7,328 bases of DNA from Marinovum sp. (lineage in GTDB: Bacteria > Pseudomonadota > Alphaproteobacteria > Rhodobacterales > Rhodobacteraceae): positions 1 to 7,328 of the forward strand of contig NYVC01000108.1 in NCBI GenBank assembly GCA_002684375.1. The letters run 5' to 3'. The translations under genes were made by a program, and so were the position numbers. Below are positions 6,251-7,328 of this stretch, one piece after another. Under the pieces are notes generated by a model. That model worked only from the letters and a program-made list of their open reading frames with translations. It made no database searches and was not told the origin of the DNA. Position 1 is the first letter of the stretch; every line of letters begins with the position of its first letter.

Positions 6251-6738
6251 ACCAAGTGGGAAAAGCGAAAGACATAAACCACGGACGATATAAGCATCAT
6301 CTCGGTGGTAGTGCGTGCCTCCAGCGCAGCAGACCTGCTGATCCGGGACTTTAGATTGTTACACACATGAACTGAGCGCGTCTTTTCGCACTGTAACGCA
6401 GCTCACGGGTCTTTGGCGCGGTATATTTTGTATGCTTGAGTGGCAATGGATCGGGCGATCAGGTTCTTTGATTTTTCCAACTGTTCTGGTATTTTATTAC
6501 CCACATCAGTCCAAGGAAATTCATTGACTTTTGGTTATGTCATTACTCAAATCGGCGGTGCCGATCCAGATATTTCCGCCAAATATATAAGGCTGGGTTT
6601 ACCCACAATTCAACAGTATGGTGAAAGAACCCGATACCGTGGCCTCGCCGCATCGCTCACTTCTAGTCGTTGGATAGACCATATAAATCGGTCGTGCTTC
6701 TTGCAGCTTTATTTTGTGCGCTCTTGATAGCATCAGCG
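6251..6738. other. Region without a convincing gene; possible decayed sequence
   Basis: No frame here has a start, ribosome site and length that convince. A short inverted repeat, CAGCAG-AC-CTGCTG (6327-6340), lies 77 bases past the operon end but lacks a T-run, so no clear intrinsic terminator was found for the operon. On the minus strand, 6403-6534 is open for 43 codons with protein-like composition (IPEQLEKSKNLIA, then TQAYKIYRAKDP and a stop) but has no good start. The frame immediately upstream on that strand (6521-6598) is also open and protein-like. Together they may be a frameshifted gene remnant. Confidence 0.4.
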
Positions 6739-6960
6739 CTAATTATTTATCGAAGTGAAACAAGTAGTCCACACACGTTCGCCACGATGATCAGAATCGC
6801 CATCGACATAAACTTTGCAGACATACAAGCTCCCCTCGCAAATGACGTGATACCAACCGGTATCATAGTCCTCTTCATTTGCGCCTTTATTAATTTTTTT
6901 GCCGTTAACAAGCATGTTCTCAATCGCGCTATTTTCCACTAACCGATTTAATGCTCTCAC
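6739..6960 (-). CDS. Hypothetical small protein, weakly supported
   Basis: A 73-codon frame beginning with GTG at 6960 or ATG at 6913-6915. I do not recognise it. The N-terminal half is polar (LNRLVENSAIENML, NGKKINKGANEED); the second half is rich in aromatic residues and has three Cys (YHVICEG, LYVCKVYVDGD, TTCFTSIN). There is no signal peptide or membrane segment, and neither start has a clear ribosome site. An upstream in-frame stop at 6967-6969 limits its length. It lies in the same orientation as, and 64 bases after, the lipoprotein gene. An overlapping plus-strand frame (6670-6942) is hydrophobic and also lacks a ribosome site; the minus strand is preferred on composition and neighbour orientation. 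It could equally be non-coding. Confidence 0.35.
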   Translation of the reverse strand: MRALNRLVENSAIENMLVNGKKINKGANEEDYDTGWYHVICEGSLYVCKVYVDGDSDHRGERVWTTCFTSINN

Positions 6961-7024
6961 ACTGTCTTAAGTGCGGCGCTCACAATACGCAAAAGCCGAC
7001 TTGTGTTGTCGATGGTTTGGGCGA

Positions 7025-7312
7025 TTATGGGTTTGTTTTGACAACATTCCAAAATGATCTTGATTTCTGACTTTCGATTATCGAGTGCCCTTTATTTTTA
7101 CAGATTGCATCTCCAGTACTGATTGACATGCCGGGGGGAATTGAGATTGCCTCATCCCAAAGAACATTGTTAGTTCTATACAACTGGCAGACTACGGTTC
7201 CGGTTTCTGTGGTAACTGACACAGGGGTTGTGGCGTAGTTAGCGGGATCTATACATCCTGTTAGGGTGGCCGCACTGGCCGTTGAGATAACCAGCTTGAG
7301 TATGTTTTTCAT
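7025..7312 (-). CDS. Small secreted lipoprotein, hypothetical
   Basis: A 95-residue product with a lipoprotein signal: MKNILK, a short hydrophobic stretch, then the lipobox LTGC at 17-20, so Cys20 should be lipid-modified and residue 21 onward exported. Residue +2 is Ile, not Asp, which would favour the outer membrane by the enterobacterial rule; whether that rule holds here is uncertain. The mature part has VVCQLY (41-46) and AICKNKG (69-75), whose Cys42 and Cys71 could form a disulfide. Start ATG 7310-7312 has AAGGAA upstream (7318-7323, minus strand) at 5-base spacing. Small lipoproteins with this C-Q-L-Y and late Cys pattern seem familiar from Rhodobacteraceae, but no function is known to me. 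The last ~14 residues look less like the rest. Confidence 0.75.
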   Translation of the reverse strand: MKNILKLVISTASAATLTGCIDPANYATTPVSVTTETGTVVCQLYRTNNVLWDEAISIPPGMSISTGDAICKNKGHSIIESQKSRSFWNVVKTNP

Positions 7313-7328
7313 TAGGGTTCCTTAAGTA

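Noticed and set aside
6327..6340. CAGCAG-AC-CTGCTG as the operon terminator
   Set aside because: The stem is short and no T-run follows; no convincing terminator was found.
6670..6942. Plus-strand frame with a predicted membrane segment
   Set aside because: No ribosome site; its hydrophobicity can be explained as the antisense of a polar minus-strand frame. Neither frame is certain.
6985..7015. Weak stem (CGAC/GTCG) after the lipoprotein gene as a terminator
   Set aside because: Only four base pairs and a short T-run on the minus strand; too weak to call.

Overview
The window looks like a piece of an alphaproteobacterial chromosome, most likely a marine Roseobacter-type member of the Rhodobacteraceae. 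This rests on overall protein character (the substrate-binding protein, GpdQ-like hydrolase and small lipoprotein all feel like that group), moderate GC and an IS256-type relic of a kind common there. It is a judgement from reading, not from a search.

Layout: (1) 1-275, minus strand: the N-terminal part of an IS256-family transposase, apparently decayed (ATA where the start codon should be) and cut by the window edge. (2) 276-665: an AT-rich control region with several inverted repeats, ending in a perfect 16-bp LacI-type operator (637-652) just upstream of the first gene. (3) 666-6250, plus strand: one tight six-gene operon. It encodes a LacI-family repressor, a periplasmic solute-binding protein, two inner-membrane permeases, an ABC ATPase with a TOBE-like tail, and a cytoplasmic class III metallophosphoesterase whose metal-ligand spacing matches glycerophosphodiesterase GpdQ. 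Junctions are an 11-bp overlap, a 55-bp gap with a strong hairpin, a 2-bp gap, and two 4-bp ATGA overlaps. (4) 6251-6738: no convincing gene, only scattered, possibly decayed open frames. (5) 6739-7312, minus strand: a weakly supported small ORF and a well-supported small lipoprotein gene.

How the genes work together (inference): the repressor probably senses the imported compound or a product and controls its own operon through the operator. The binding protein captures a solute in the periplasm, the two permeases and ATPase import it, and the unsecreted phosphodiesterase hydrolyses it inside the cell. The simplest reading is an import-then-cleave system for a small phosphodiester such as a glycerophosphodiester headgroup. 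It belongs to the Fe3+/thiamine/phosphonate-type importer class, not the UgpBAEC class. I see no PhoB box, so control by substrate rather than phosphate starvation is suggested. The exact substrate cannot be read from the sequence.

The most unusual details are a repressor tail of about 37 residues that looks like translated former intergenic DNA carrying a strong hairpin, a second hairpin between the binding-protein and permease genes, and four cysteines in the mature binding protein.
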